From Flavobacterium sandaracinum (GTDB lineage Bacteria; Bacteroidota; Bacteroidia; Flavobacteriales; Flavobacteriaceae), in NCBI RefSeq assembly GCF_004349135.1, contig NZ_SMFN01000001.1, positions 248,001 through 312,000 on the forward strand: a stretch of DNA of 64,000 nt, given 5' to 3'. Under the pieces are notes generated by a model. That model was given only the letters and a program-made list of their open reading frames with translations, searched no databases and was not told the origin of the DNA. Both the position numbers and the translations under genes were made by a program. This document shows, one piece after another, positions 42,693-51,076 of the stretch; within the stretch, counting starts at the first letter, position 1; each line of letters starts with the position of its first letter.

Positions 42693-42735
42693 AAAAAAAA
42701 AGCGTCTTGAACTTATCAAGACGCTTTACTTTTTT
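42693..42735. terminator. Terminator between the TPR gene and the DUF4252 gene
   Basis: An A-run, then AAAGCGTCTTGA, loop ACTTA, TCAAGACGCTTT, then T-rich sequence: a 12-bp stem between convergent genes. Confidence 0.9.
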
Positions 42736-42746
42736 GAACTAACAAT

Positions 42747-43283
42747 TTATTTATTCATTAATTGTTGCAGCGGTTTCAACTGCTCCAAATCAATATTAGA
42801 TTGTTGCAACACCGTCATCATGGTCATCACACTAGTAGGGTTCATATCTTTACCTAAAATGCGCACTACTGCAAAACCATTTTCTTTCTTATTGGCATAA
42901 AAAACAAATTCCTCGATGTGCTCATCTGTTCCCACGAAACTTACTGAAGCACCTTCCTTTCCAGAACCAAATTTCATCAATTGTTGGTATTTTTTATCCT
43001 TCAAAATCAAGTCCACTTTGGCACGTTCCATTTCAAACTCCGCTTTGTTTTTATCATTTAATTTGAAAGCCAAAACATTCATTTTGTCAAAAGATTTTAA
43101 AGCATCATTTTGAGCTACAGATAATTTTGTTTTATCGACATTCAAGATATCAGGAGACACATCCAAAGCAATAAAGTTTTTATTTTCGGTGTTTTCTACA
43201 AAATATTTTTGCAAAGTCGGCTCCGAATTACAACTGATCAGTATTAAACTCAACAGCAGCAAAATTCCATATCCTGTTTTCAT
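42747..43283 (-). CDS. DUF4252 lipoprotein
   Basis: A 178-residue lipoprotein (GILLLLSLILISCNSEP). The body has the alpha-beta repeats of DUF4252 (KFGSGKEGASVSFVGTDEH, EEFVFYANKKENGFAVVRIL). Function unknown. It is the last gene of an ECF sigma/anti-sigma/DUF4252/DUF4252 series, 1 base after the previous gene. Its place suggests that the sigma factor controls or responds to envelope conditions. Confidence 0.85.
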   Translation of the reverse strand: MKTGYGILLLLSLILISCNSEPTLQKYFVENTENKNFIALDVSPDILNVDKTKLSVAQNDALKSFDKMNVLAFKLNDKNKAEFEMERAKVDLILKDKKYQQLMKFGSGKEGASVSFVGTDEHIEEFVFYANKKENGFAVVRILGKDMNPTSVMTMMTVLQQSNIDLEQLKPLQQLMNK

Positions 43284-43284
43284 C

Positions 43285-43908
43285 TTATCTTTTTCCTTTA
43301 GTTGCTTTTTTCAAATCATCACCTCCAGGAATTCTCATCTTGTCAGTAAGAATCGAAATTTCATTTAAATCAAAGTTACCAGTCAAAGACATTAAAACGG
43401 TATCCTCATTTTTAGCGCCTTCAATAAACATCAACAACTCTCTGATTTGAGAATCTGTTGACCCTGATTTTACCAATATTTTGATGTTTCTGCCATTTTC
43501 ATTGACGCGCATTAACTCTTCTAAACCAGCTGATTTGATATACTTATCAGCCACTACTTTCATTTCACCTTCTACACGAGTACTTTTTGTGGTGAATACT
43601 TTTAAATTATCCAGCTTTTTGATCAACGCTAAATATTGTTGGGTTTCTTTATCTGAGGCGTCAACTTTTACTTTACTCATTAAGTCAAACATTTTTTTGT
43701 TGACAATAATAGAGGTTACGTCATCTTGTCCGTCGAATTTATCAAATGCCGCTTGCGCAAAAATGGGACTCGCAATAAAAACTAACATTACGGTGATTAA
43801 AAACTTTTTAGCAGTACTTAAACGGCTTTTGTTTTGCATCTGATTTGCTGGTGTGCAAAAACTTGGATTGGGATTGATTGATTTCATTTTTTTAAATTTA
43901 TTTAGCAT
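43285..43908 (-). CDS. Exported DUF4252 protein
   Basis: A DUF4252 protein of 207 residues in the longest frame. The likely start is the internal Met of MQNKSRLSTAKKFLITVMLV, which gives a clean signal peptide ending near ASPIFAQAAFDKF; the earlier Met codons are possible. The body has VVADKYIKSAGLEELMRVNE and NIKILVKSGSTDSQIRELLM. It shares its fold with the next gene, so the two come from a duplication. Function unknown. It has a 52-base gap to the anti-sigma gene upstream. Confidence 0.82.
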   Translation of the reverse strand: MLNKFKKMKSINPNPSFCTPANQMQNKSRLSTAKKFLITVMLVFIASPIFAQAAFDKFDGQDDVTSIIVNKKMFDLMSKVKVDASDKETQQYLALIKKLDNLKVFTTKSTRVEGEMKVVADKYIKSAGLEELMRVNENGRNIKILVKSGSTDSQIRELLMFIEGAKNEDTVLMSLTGNFDLNEISILTDKMRIPGGDDLKKATKGKR

Positions 43909-43960
43909 TATTTTAATTGATTGTGGCGTTTACGCCGTGATTATTGTTTTCTAAAAGCAA

Positions 43961-44458
43961 TTAAATACCTCTAGATTTATTTTTGGTTTTTCGGAATACT
44001 TTGTTTTTTGCTATTTGATATTCTTCAACATACTTTACACTTTCTATGCCAACATTTACATTTTTTGACAATAGTGAAAGCGCTTTTTGAGTTTCTTTAA
44101 AAGCTACTTCGGGATCATCATACGTTCCTAAATCTTTGCTGTTATTTACCGGTTCCGAATGATAGAAAACATACGTACCAATTCCCATCAAAACAACAAC
44201 CGAAGCTGCGATCGACAACCAGCCTAAATTTCGTTTTTTAATGCCGCTTTCCTCCTTTTGAATTTCAAATAACGGCATTTCTTGTTCAAACTGTTGTTCT
44301 TTTGCCACAGCAAAATGATTAAATAATGCAGCATACTTTTCTAAATGTGGCGCAACCTGCTGAGTCGCAAAATAATCCTGTAATTCTCTCTCTTCCGCAA
44401 TAGAAGTTTCACCTTCAAAGTATCTTTCAAGTACCGTTTCTACTTTATATAATTCCAT
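43961..44458 (-). CDS. Probable anti-sigma factor
   Basis: A 165-residue protein with a cytoplasmic N-terminus (VETVLERYFEGETSIAEERE, as in zinc-less anti-sigma domains), one membrane helix (LGWLSIAASVVVLMGIGTYV, about 92-111) and a periplasmic tail. Its start overlaps the end of the ECF sigma gene by 14 bases. Layout, size and position are those of an anti-sigma factor for that sigma factor. Direct binding is inference. Confidence 0.85.
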   Translation of the reverse strand: MELYKVETVLERYFEGETSIAEERELQDYFATQQVAPHLEKYAALFNHFAVAKEQQFEQEMPLFEIQKEESGIKKRNLGWLSIAASVVVLMGIGTYVFYHSEPVNNSKDLGTYDDPEVAFKETQKALSLLSKNVNVGIESVKYVEEYQIAKNKVFRKTKNKSRGI

Positions 44459-44954
44459 AATTATGTGTTTTTGTCATGTATTCTCGTATCGTTTTTCGTG
44501 CTCTGGAAAGGGCTACTCTAATTGCACTCTCGGTCATATCAAGCATTTTTGCTATTTCTTCAAACTCATATTGTTCTATATCACGGAGCTGAATGATGAT
44601 TCGCTGTTGTTCGGGCAAGAGACTGATACTTCTTTCAACCCAATTCAAACTATCGCAATCTTCCAGTTTTTTATCTAATGTGGGCGCTGAATCTGTATAA
44701 TTGGAATGAACAATTTTGAGATTTCCTGATCTTTTGGACTTTAACTGGTCTAAACAATAATTTTTTGTCATCGTCATCGCAAAAGCTTCAATGCTACTAT
44801 AGCCCGCCAATGCTGTATTTTTGCTCCATAATCTCACCAAAACTTCCTGCGTGGCGTCTTCGGCTTCCTCTGTACTGACTAGCAAGCGCTTTGCTAATCT
44901 AAAGACTTTGTCTTTGAATGGAGCCACCATTAACACAAACTCATTTTGGTTCAT
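44445..44954 (-). CDS. ECF sigma-70 factor
   Basis: A 169-residue protein taken from the ATG at 44954 (MNQNEFVLMVAPFKDKVFRL). The frame is open 30 bases further up, with MYNPFNTEVV, which is possible but less typical. Region 2 is AEDATQEVLVRLWSKN, and region 4 is FEEIAKMLDMTESAIRVALSRARKTIRE. It directs RNA polymerase to a special promoter set. It is the first gene of an operon with the anti-sigma gene and two DUF4252 genes. Confidence 0.95.
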   Translation of the reverse strand: MNQNEFVLMVAPFKDKVFRLAKRLLVSTEEAEDATQEVLVRLWSKNTALAGYSSIEAFAMTMTKNYCLDQLKSKRSGNLKIVHSNYTDSAPTLDKKLEDCDSLNWVERSISLLPEQQRIIIQLRDIEQYEFEEIAKMLDMTESAIRVALSRARKTIREYMTKTHNYGII

Positions 44955-45075
44955 AACAACTTCGGTATTAAACGGGTTATACAATTAAGACGATTCAAAA
45001 TTATTTTTGCTACATTAAACTTAAAATAAAACTAAAGTTAGTATTTTTACGTTACTATAGTATTAAACCAAATTT

Positions 45076-46527
45076 ATGAGAACCTACTTCAAACTTACGC
45101 TTTTATTGTTCATTACGGCTTTTACTTTTCAAAGTTGCCAAGACAACGATGACATTCCGCCTCCCCCTAGTTTAGAAATCCAAGATTTTATTTGGAAAGG
45201 AATGAATCAATATTATTTATGGCAAGCCGACGTGCCTAATTTAGCAGATGATCGTTTTGCTGACCAAACCGCATTAAATACTTTCTTAAGTGGCTACCCC
45301 GTTCCAGAAGATTTATTTGGAGCATTAAGAGTGAGTCCATCAATAGATAAATTCAGTTGGATTGTAGATGACTATTTAGAACTAGAAGGCAGTCTTCAAG
45401 GTACTACTAAAAACAACGGTGTCGATTTTGGTTTAAGTTACAAACCAGGAAGTTCAACTGAACTATTTGGTTATGTACGTTATATTATTGCCAATTCAGA
45501 TGCATCGACTAAAAACATTAAACGTGGGGATTTCTTTACAGCCGTAAATGGGACACCACTTACCCTAAGCAATTACCAATCGTTGTTATTTGGTTCCAAT
45601 GAAAATTACACACTAAATCTTGCGGATTTTAATGGAACTACTATTGTTGGAAATGGCAAATCAGTAGACTTAGCAAAAACAGTATTAACTGAAAATCCAA
45701 TTTTAATCAATAAAGTAATCACCTCTGGTTCTCATAAAATTGGGTATTTAATGTATAATGGTTTTTATGCCAATTTTGATACTCAGTTAAACGAGGCTTT
45801 TGCGTCTCTAAAATCTCAGGGAGCTACCGAACTAGTTTTGGACTTACGGTATAACGGAGGAGGTTCCGTTCAAACTGCCACTCGATTGGCCAGTATGATT
45901 ACAGGACAGTTTACAGGAAAAGTATTTGCTAAGCAACAATGGAATAAGAAAATCAATGATTACTTCGAAGCCGAAAGCCCAGAAGCTTTGTACAATTACT
46001 TTACAGATAAAATAGGAGCTACAGCAATTAATAGTTTAAACTTAACCAAAGTTTACATTCTTACCAGTGCTAGTTCCGCATCAGCCAGCGAACTCGTAAT
46101 CAATGGGCTTGAACCACACATCAATGTAATCCAAATTGGGGATGTTACTGTTGGAAAAAATGTTGGATCTGTGACGTTATATGATTCCCCAACATTTGGA
46201 TCCGAAAATAGAAATCCAAAACACCGATATGCCATGCAACCTCTTGTGTTAAAAATTGTAAATTCTGTTGGTTTTGGCGATTATTTCAATGGATTGCAAC
46301 CTGATTTTTTAGTGAAGGAAACAGTGAGTACTTTAGGCGTTCTTGGAGATCCTTCAGAACCATTATTAAGTACCGCGATTGCAAAAATCGCAGGAGCATC
46401 CCGAATGATGAGACAAAGTCCGGGTAAAGAATTTAATTTTTTGACCGATTCAAAATCCATATTAGGAATACAAAACCAAATGTATCTTGAGAAAGCTCCA
46501 GAAGGACTTTTGAGAGCTCTAGAATAA
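45076..46527 (+). CDS. S41-family C-terminal-processing peptidase, lipoprotein
   Basis: A 483-residue lipoprotein (LLLFITAFTFQSCQDND). Near the start is FIWKGMNQYYLWQADVP, as in flavobacterial S41 peptidases, then a PDZ-like part (IIANSDASTKNIKRGDFFTA) and the protease domain. The nucleophile is in LTSASSASASELVINGLEP, and the general-base Lys in VGKNVGS. Likely on the periplasmic or outer-membrane side, digesting exported proteins. A single gene divergent from the sigma operon by about 120 bases. Confidence 0.92.
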   Translation: MRTYFKLTLLLFITAFTFQSCQDNDDIPPPPSLEIQDFIWKGMNQYYLWQADVPNLADDRFADQTALNTFLSGYPVPEDLFGALRVSPSIDKFSWIVDDYLELEGSLQGTTKNNGVDFGLSYKPGSSTELFGYVRYIIANSDASTKNIKRGDFFTAVNGTPLTLSNYQSLLFGSNENYTLNLADFNGTTIVGNGKSVDLAKTVLTENPILINKVITSGSHKIGYLMYNGFYANFDTQLNEAFASLKSQGATELVLDLRYNGGGSVQTATRLASMITGQFTGKVFAKQQWNKKINDYFEAESPEALYNYFTDKIGATAINSLNLTKVYILTSASSASASELVINGLEPHINVIQIGDVTVGKNVGSVTLYDSPTFGSENRNPKHRYAMQPLVLKIVNSVGFGDYFNGLQPDFLVKETVSTLGVLGDPSEPLLSTAIAKIAGASRMMRQSPGKEFNFLTDSKSILGIQNQMYLEKAPEGLLRALE

Positions 46528-46766
46528 TAGAATAACTATTTTTCATCTTACAGAACCATAGAACTGCAAGATTAATTATTGGAATACAGTACCAGTTTGC
46601 CACATTTTTGAAGAGCACCATCTTTGAATCTGTGGCAATCTTTTTTAATGATGGCCCTTTTTTGAACCTAAATTTTTACTATTACTCGTTAAAAAATAAA
46701 AAAATTGAGATAATAAATATCTTTTTTGTAAGTTTATATGGAATAACTTCCCAAACTGAAAACCCT

Positions 46767-47387
46767 ATGAAAAAATCAATTCCGTTATTTTTAATCTGCG
46801 CAGCTCTAGTTTCTTTCGCATTTGTAAAACCTGATACAAAAACAACCAAGCAAATCAATGTGGTTATTGATGCTGGACATGGTGGCACTGACTTTGGAGC
46901 CACTTCCAGTTCTGGTACTGAAAAACTGATTGTAGAACAAATCACTACTAAAATAAAATTCTTGAATAAAAATGAAAATGTAGTAATTCATCTTACGAGA
47001 AATGAAGATAAATATATTTCTCTATCCGATAGAACGGCGATTATTAACAATATCAAACCAGACTTAGTTTTGTCCTTGCATGTGAACCAAAGTGCAAATG
47101 TAGCTAAATCCGGAATGGAGTTTTATGTCGCCAATGAATCTGCGGCTAGCGAAAAATCCATTTTGATTGCAAATGCCCTTCGTACTAAATTCACTCAAAA
47201 CAATACGCTCAAATCATCTGAAGTAAGAAAAGCGCCTTTTTTCATCTTAAAAAAATCAGAGGCACCTGCAGTATTGGTTGAATTGGGTTATATGTCGAAT
47301 CTTGATGATCGAGAATATTTGACCAATGACTTGGAACAAAACAAAATTGCAGCAACAATTGTAGCATTTATTTCTGAATTGAAATAA
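46767..47387 (+). CDS. N-acetylmuramoyl-L-alanine amidase
   Basis: A 206-residue protein from the ATG at 46767 (MKKSIPLFLICAALVSFAF). Upstream in-frame sequence to 46608 does not look coding. It is an Amidase_3 zinc enzyme that cuts the amide between glycan and peptide of peptidoglycan. The zinc ligands are VIDAGHGGTDFGA (His), the middle LIVEQITTK (Glu region) and LSLHVNQSA (His). The catalytic Glu is in VLVELGYMSN. Periplasmic. It lies alone, with a terminator after it. Confidence 0.92.
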   Translation: MKKSIPLFLICAALVSFAFVKPDTKTTKQINVVIDAGHGGTDFGATSSSGTEKLIVEQITTKIKFLNKNENVVIHLTRNEDKYISLSDRTAIINNIKPDLVLSLHVNQSANVAKSGMEFYVANESAASEKSILIANALRTKFTQNNTLKSSEVRKAPFFILKKSEAPAVLVELGYMSNLDDREYLTNDLEQNKIAATIVAFISELK

Positions 47388-47407
47388 CAACAACTCTTGT
47401 AAACAAT

Positions 47408-47436
47408 AAAAGGCTTTCAGTGACGAAAGCCTTTTT
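47408..47436. terminator. Terminator between the amidase and the TonB receptor gene
   Basis: AAAAGGCTTTC, loop AGTGAC, GAAAGCCTTTT, T-run: an 11-bp stem between convergent genes. Confidence 0.9.
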
Positions 47437-47457
47437 TGTATTAATAAAAATTCCGAA

Positions 47458-49413
47458 TTATAACTTGATATTCATACCCAATTTAAAATTCCTTCCTAAC
47501 GTATTATAGCCTACATTTTCAACAAAATCAGCATTTAAAATATTGCTAACCGCACCAAAAACGGACAACCTGTTTTTAACCAATTCATAGCGAACTGAAG
47601 TATTTACCAATTGGTAGGAACCTAAAACAATCTTCGTTGTAGCAAAAGTATTTCCATCAAAAAAAGCATCATTTCTACTGTCCACATATTGATAATCCAG
47701 ATTAAAAAACAATCGGTCATTGATTTGAAAATCCAAAGCTGAATTCACTTTATGCTTTGGAATCAAGCGATCCAGGGCTTTATCTACTTGTGTAAACGTA
47801 TAATTAGAGTTCCAATTGATTTTTTCGCTCAAGGCAAAAGAGAATTCGGTTTCTACTCCTTTTGCTTTATTCATTCCGTCTATATTAATGTAGTTCGAAT
47901 CGAAAGTTACCGGATTGAAATAAAATCCTATGAAATTAGTTTGTTCCCGGTAAAAAGCGACCGCATTCAATTTGATTTTTTTATCCGAAAGTTGGGTTTC
48001 AAAACCAGCTTCTACAGTTCTGTTTTTCTCCGGTGTTAAATCTGCATTTCCATATTCAGAATACAATTGGTACAAACTAGGCGTTACAAAAGCGGTGCTG
48101 TACGACGCTAAAATTTTCAAAGGAATCGATTTAAAATCAAAAGAAGGATTCACATTATAAACCAATTGATTCCCGTACTGACTGTGAATATTCAATCGTG
48201 CTCCAGCGTTTAAATTCAATCCAAAATCCGTGGAAAAAACACCTGTAACATACGGATCAATCATATTAAACTTTGTAGCTTCCTTCAAAATTCCGCCAAA
48301 AGGAGTAATACTGTTCATATCATGAAACTGATATTGTGCTCCAGCCACAACAAAGAAAGATTCTGAAAATTCATATTTATTAAAACCATCTACATTCACA
48401 CTTCGAGATTCATATTGCGAGAATCCCGGTGTATTCGAATAAAAATTGAAATCATTATACGTTCGTACTATTTTATTAAAGCTGGAATTCAAAACAAATT
48501 CCCCTTTAGAATATTTGTATTTTGGTAAAAAACCAAAGCGAAATTGCTCTGAATCGGTGGAATTCAAATCGGTATCATTTGTACCGGTATTATCAAAAGT
48601 AGCATCGTAATCCATTTTGACTTTGTCATAACTACCAAAGAAATCCAAGGTCAATTTTTCTGTGGCTTTATACCCTAACTTTGCCAAATAATTGATTCTG
48701 GAAAAAAGATCTTCTTCGTAATTATCATCTGGATTTACAGGAGCAATCTGTGACATTCCGCTTATTTCAGTGCTATTCAAAGAGGCAAAATAATTCACTT
48801 TATTTGCATTTCCGTTAACCGAAAAACCTTGATTGTAATTTTGAGCGCTGGTTTTAGCAGTATTTGCAGTATTATTGGTTCCTACATTTACATAGGCATT
48901 TCCTTCAATCGCTTTTTTGCCAGATTTTTTTAACGTAATATTTATTACTCCAGTTCCGGCACCTGATCCATACAACGTACTTGCTGCGCCTTTCATAATT
49001 TCGATACTTTCCACCTGCTCTACCGGAAGCAAACGCAAATCATACTCAAAACTAATTCCTGATGCATCATTCACCGGAATTCCATCAATAAGAATCAAAA
49101 CCTGATTGTTTTTTCCACCGCGAATGTAATACCCTAAATTTTTTCCCGCAGCACTTTGGTTCCCATTAATTTCTACCCCTGCAACGGAACTTAAGACATT
49201 GGCAAGGCTTTGTCCCGCTTTGTTTTTCAAATCCTGAGCGGTAATTTTAGTGATTACTTTTCCTGATTTCTCCTTTGCCAAAGCAAATTTAGAGTCGGAG
49301 ACCACTACTTCTTTCAATTCATCTTGAGAAGAAATAGTTTCATTTTGTTGCGCAAAAGCACAGCTAGTTATTAGTACGCACAACGCACTAATACGAACGA
49401 TTTTTTTGTTCAT
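47458..49413 (-). CDS. btuB: TonB-dependent outer-membrane receptor, B12 type
   Basis: A 651-residue outer-membrane barrel with a signal peptide (VRISALCVLITSCAFAQQ). The plug domain reads DLKNKAGQSLANVLSSVAGV, RGGKNNQVLILIDGIPVND, EQVESIEIMKGAASTLYGSG, and the last strand ends in LGMNIKL. The size and the plug match BtuB-like receptors. A cobalamin riboswitch lies directly upstream and the btuFCD genes are divergent, which make cobalamin the likely ligand. No Ton box can be assigned with confidence. A single gene. Confidence 0.9.
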   Translation of the reverse strand: MNKKIVRISALCVLITSCAFAQQNETISSQDELKEVVVSDSKFALAKEKSGKVITKITAQDLKNKAGQSLANVLSSVAGVEINGNQSAAGKNLGYYIRGGKNNQVLILIDGIPVNDASGISFEYDLRLLPVEQVESIEIMKGAASTLYGSGAGTGVINITLKKSGKKAIEGNAYVNVGTNNTANTAKTSAQNYNQGFSVNGNANKVNYFASLNSTEISGMSQIAPVNPDDNYEEDLFSRINYLAKLGYKATEKLTLDFFGSYDKVKMDYDATFDNTGTNDTDLNSTDSEQFRFGFLPKYKYSKGEFVLNSSFNKIVRTYNDFNFYSNTPGFSQYESRSVNVDGFNKYEFSESFFVVAGAQYQFHDMNSITPFGGILKEATKFNMIDPYVTGVFSTDFGLNLNAGARLNIHSQYGNQLVYNVNPSFDFKSIPLKILASYSTAFVTPSLYQLYSEYGNADLTPEKNRTVEAGFETQLSDKKIKLNAVAFYREQTNFIGFYFNPVTFDSNYINIDGMNKAKGVETEFSFALSEKINWNSNYTFTQVDKALDRLIPKHKVNSALDFQINDRLFFNLDYQYVDSRNDAFFDGNTFATTKIVLGSYQLVNTSVRYELVKNRLSVFGAVSNILNADFVENVGYNTLGRNFKLGMNIKL

Positions 49414-49428
49414 TTAATTAAACATTTA

Positions 49429-49449
49429 GTAACAGCTATTTTCTGTTAC
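49429..49449 (-). promoter_or_regulatory. Small hairpin next to the btuB start
   Basis: GTAACAG (49429-49435) pairs with CTGTTAC (49443-49449), 16 bases before the start codon. It could be part of the riboswitch expression platform that hides the start region. That role is inference. Confidence 0.5.
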
Positions 49450-49524
49450 ATGACTAAAAATGGGGAGAAAAGCATAGAATTACCCATACCCAAACCTTTT
49501 TTCCCGAAAGTTTGATACTCGATG

Positions 49525-49842
49525 TAATAGGCAGGTCTCCTGGCTTGCGTCTTGTTGTTTACCTTCTCATTCTGGATTTTAGGATTCTAAATTTATTCAT
49601 TAAGGATTTTTTACTCCTAATTCGTAAATCAATATTTCTAAAATTTTTGAACAATGGTTTTGTAGATAACAACAAGCTTGATAGCTTACAGTTGCGGGTA
49701 CAGCCCAGGATTTTAGATTCTTGATTTAGGATTCTTGATTTAGGATTTAACTCCTGAAATCTGAATCCTGAAATCTGTAATCTCTCACCTGATTCCCTTT
49801 TAATGCTATTTTGAAAAAACAAAACAGCAACCTCAATACGGG
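49525..49842 (-). ncRNA. Cobalamin riboswitch, with two large inserts
   Basis: On the minus strand, in transcript order: a -7 element TATATTTG (49852-49845); GAGGTTGCTGTTTTG; the conserved TTAAAAGGGAATCAGGTG; the core CCCGCAACTGTAAGC (49698-49684); and the B12 box AGCCAGGAGACCTGCC (49545-49530). These are the signature parts of the cobalamin (AdoCbl) aptamer. Two peripheral loops are filled by word-type repeats: about 78 bases at 49708-49785 with AATCCTAAATCAAGA-like words, and about 108 bases at 49561-49668 capping a CTTGTTGTT/AACAACAAG stem. It controls btuB only. Confidence 0.92.
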
Positions 49843-49880
49843 TGCAAATATAGCTTTATGATTGGAATAAAAAATAAATT

Positions 49881-49912
49881 TTGATTTTTAAAAAGGATTA
49901 AATATACCTTTG
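49881..49912 (+). promoter_or_regulatory. Promoter of btuFCD
   Basis: TTG (49881-49883), 21 bases, TACCTTTG (49905-49912): a full match. The leader to the ATG at 49933 is only about 14 bases, so there is no room for a riboswitch on this strand. Confidence 0.78.
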
Positions 49913-49932
49913 CACTTCTTGAAAACCATTTT

Positions 49933-51075
49933 ATGAAATCTTTTTTATTCCCGTTCACGCTCTTTTTATTTGTCATTTCCATAGCTGGATGCAAACAAAA
50001 CAAGGACAATCCAACCGCCAATAATACAACTTCAGCAAATGAAATTCAGTACGCTAAAGGATTGGAAATCTATAAACACAACGGGTATACAATCGTTACC
50101 ATCACAAGTCCTTGGCCTAACGCCAAAGAAAATTTCACCTACGTTTTACAAGAAAAAAACGGAATCATTCCAGACAGTTTAAAACAGTTTCCCATCATTC
50201 CAATTCCTATAAAATCGATTGTTGTCACCTCAACCACGCACATTCCAGCATTAGAAATGTTAGGCGTAGAAAACACCTTAGTAGGTTTTCCAAACACCGA
50301 TTACATCTCTTCCGAAAAGACCAGAAAAAGGATTGATTCTGGAAAAATCAGGGAAGTTGGCACCAACGAAACTTTAAATACCGAGGTTTTAATTGATATG
50401 AATCCCAATCTAATCGTCAGCTTTGGTTTGAACAACAGCAATCCAACTTTAGATAATCTGCAAAAAAGCGGTTTAAAAGTGATGATAAACGGCGACTGGA
50501 CGGAGCAATCTCCACTTGGAAAAGCCGAATGGATTAAGTTTTTCGGCGCGTTGTATGGATTAGATTCCAAAGCCAATACTATTTTTTCTACTATCGAAAA
50601 AGAATACACAAACACTTTGGCTTTAGCCAAAAAAGCAACATCAAAACCCACCGTCCTTAGCGGTGCAATGTTCCAGAATCAATGGTACGTTCCACAAGGC
50701 GAGAGTTGGGCTTCGCTATTTCTTAAAGACGCACAATCTAATTATTTATGGGCTGAAACTAAAGGGACTGGCAGTTTGCCATTGCCTTTTGAAAAAATCC
50801 TAGAAAAGGCACAAAATGCCGAATATTGGATTGCTCCAGGTGACTTTTCTTCGTTGAAACAAATGAGTGACAGCAATCCGCATTATAGTGAATTTACCTC
50901 GTTTAAAAATAAAAAAGTATATTCGTACAGTATTAATAAAGGCGCAAAAGGAGGGATTTTATATTTTGAATGGTCTCCCACTCGCCCCGACTGGGTATTG
51001 AAAGATTTGATTAAAATTTTTCATCCAGAATTGCTGCCCAACCATAAACTTTTTTTCTTTCAGAAATTAGAATAA
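49933..51075 (+). CDS. btuF: ABC transporter substrate-binding lipoprotein, cobalamin type
   Basis: A 380-residue lipoprotein (FLFVISIAGCKQNKDN). The two lobes of a class III binding protein are visible: VVTSTTHIPALEMLGVENTL and DMNPNLIVSFGLNNSNP, then a long linker helix and EYWIAPGDFSSLKQMSDSN. This family also carries siderophores and heme; the divergent riboswitch-controlled receptor makes cobalamin the best guess. It is the first gene of the btuFCD operon, and the permease start lies 1 base after its stop. Confidence 0.88.
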   Translation: MKSFLFPFTLFLFVISIAGCKQNKDNPTANNTTSANEIQYAKGLEIYKHNGYTIVTITSPWPNAKENFTYVLQEKNGIIPDSLKQFPIIPIPIKSIVVTSTTHIPALEMLGVENTLVGFPNTDYISSEKTRKRIDSGKIREVGTNETLNTEVLIDMNPNLIVSFGLNNSNPTLDNLQKSGLKVMINGDWTEQSPLGKAEWIKFFGALYGLDSKANTIFSTIEKEYTNTLALAKKATSKPTVLSGAMFQNQWYVPQGESWASLFLKDAQSNYLWAETKGTGSLPLPFEKILEKAQNAEYWIAPGDFSSLKQMSDSNPHYSEFTSFKNKKVYSYSINKGAKGGILYFEWSPTRPDWVLKDLIKIFHPELLPNHKLFFFQKLE

Positions 51076-51076
51076 A

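Noticed and set aside
49512..49822. Open frames on both strands in the region upstream of btuB
   Set aside because: They overlap the cobalamin riboswitch core and its inserts; repeats leave the frames open by chance.
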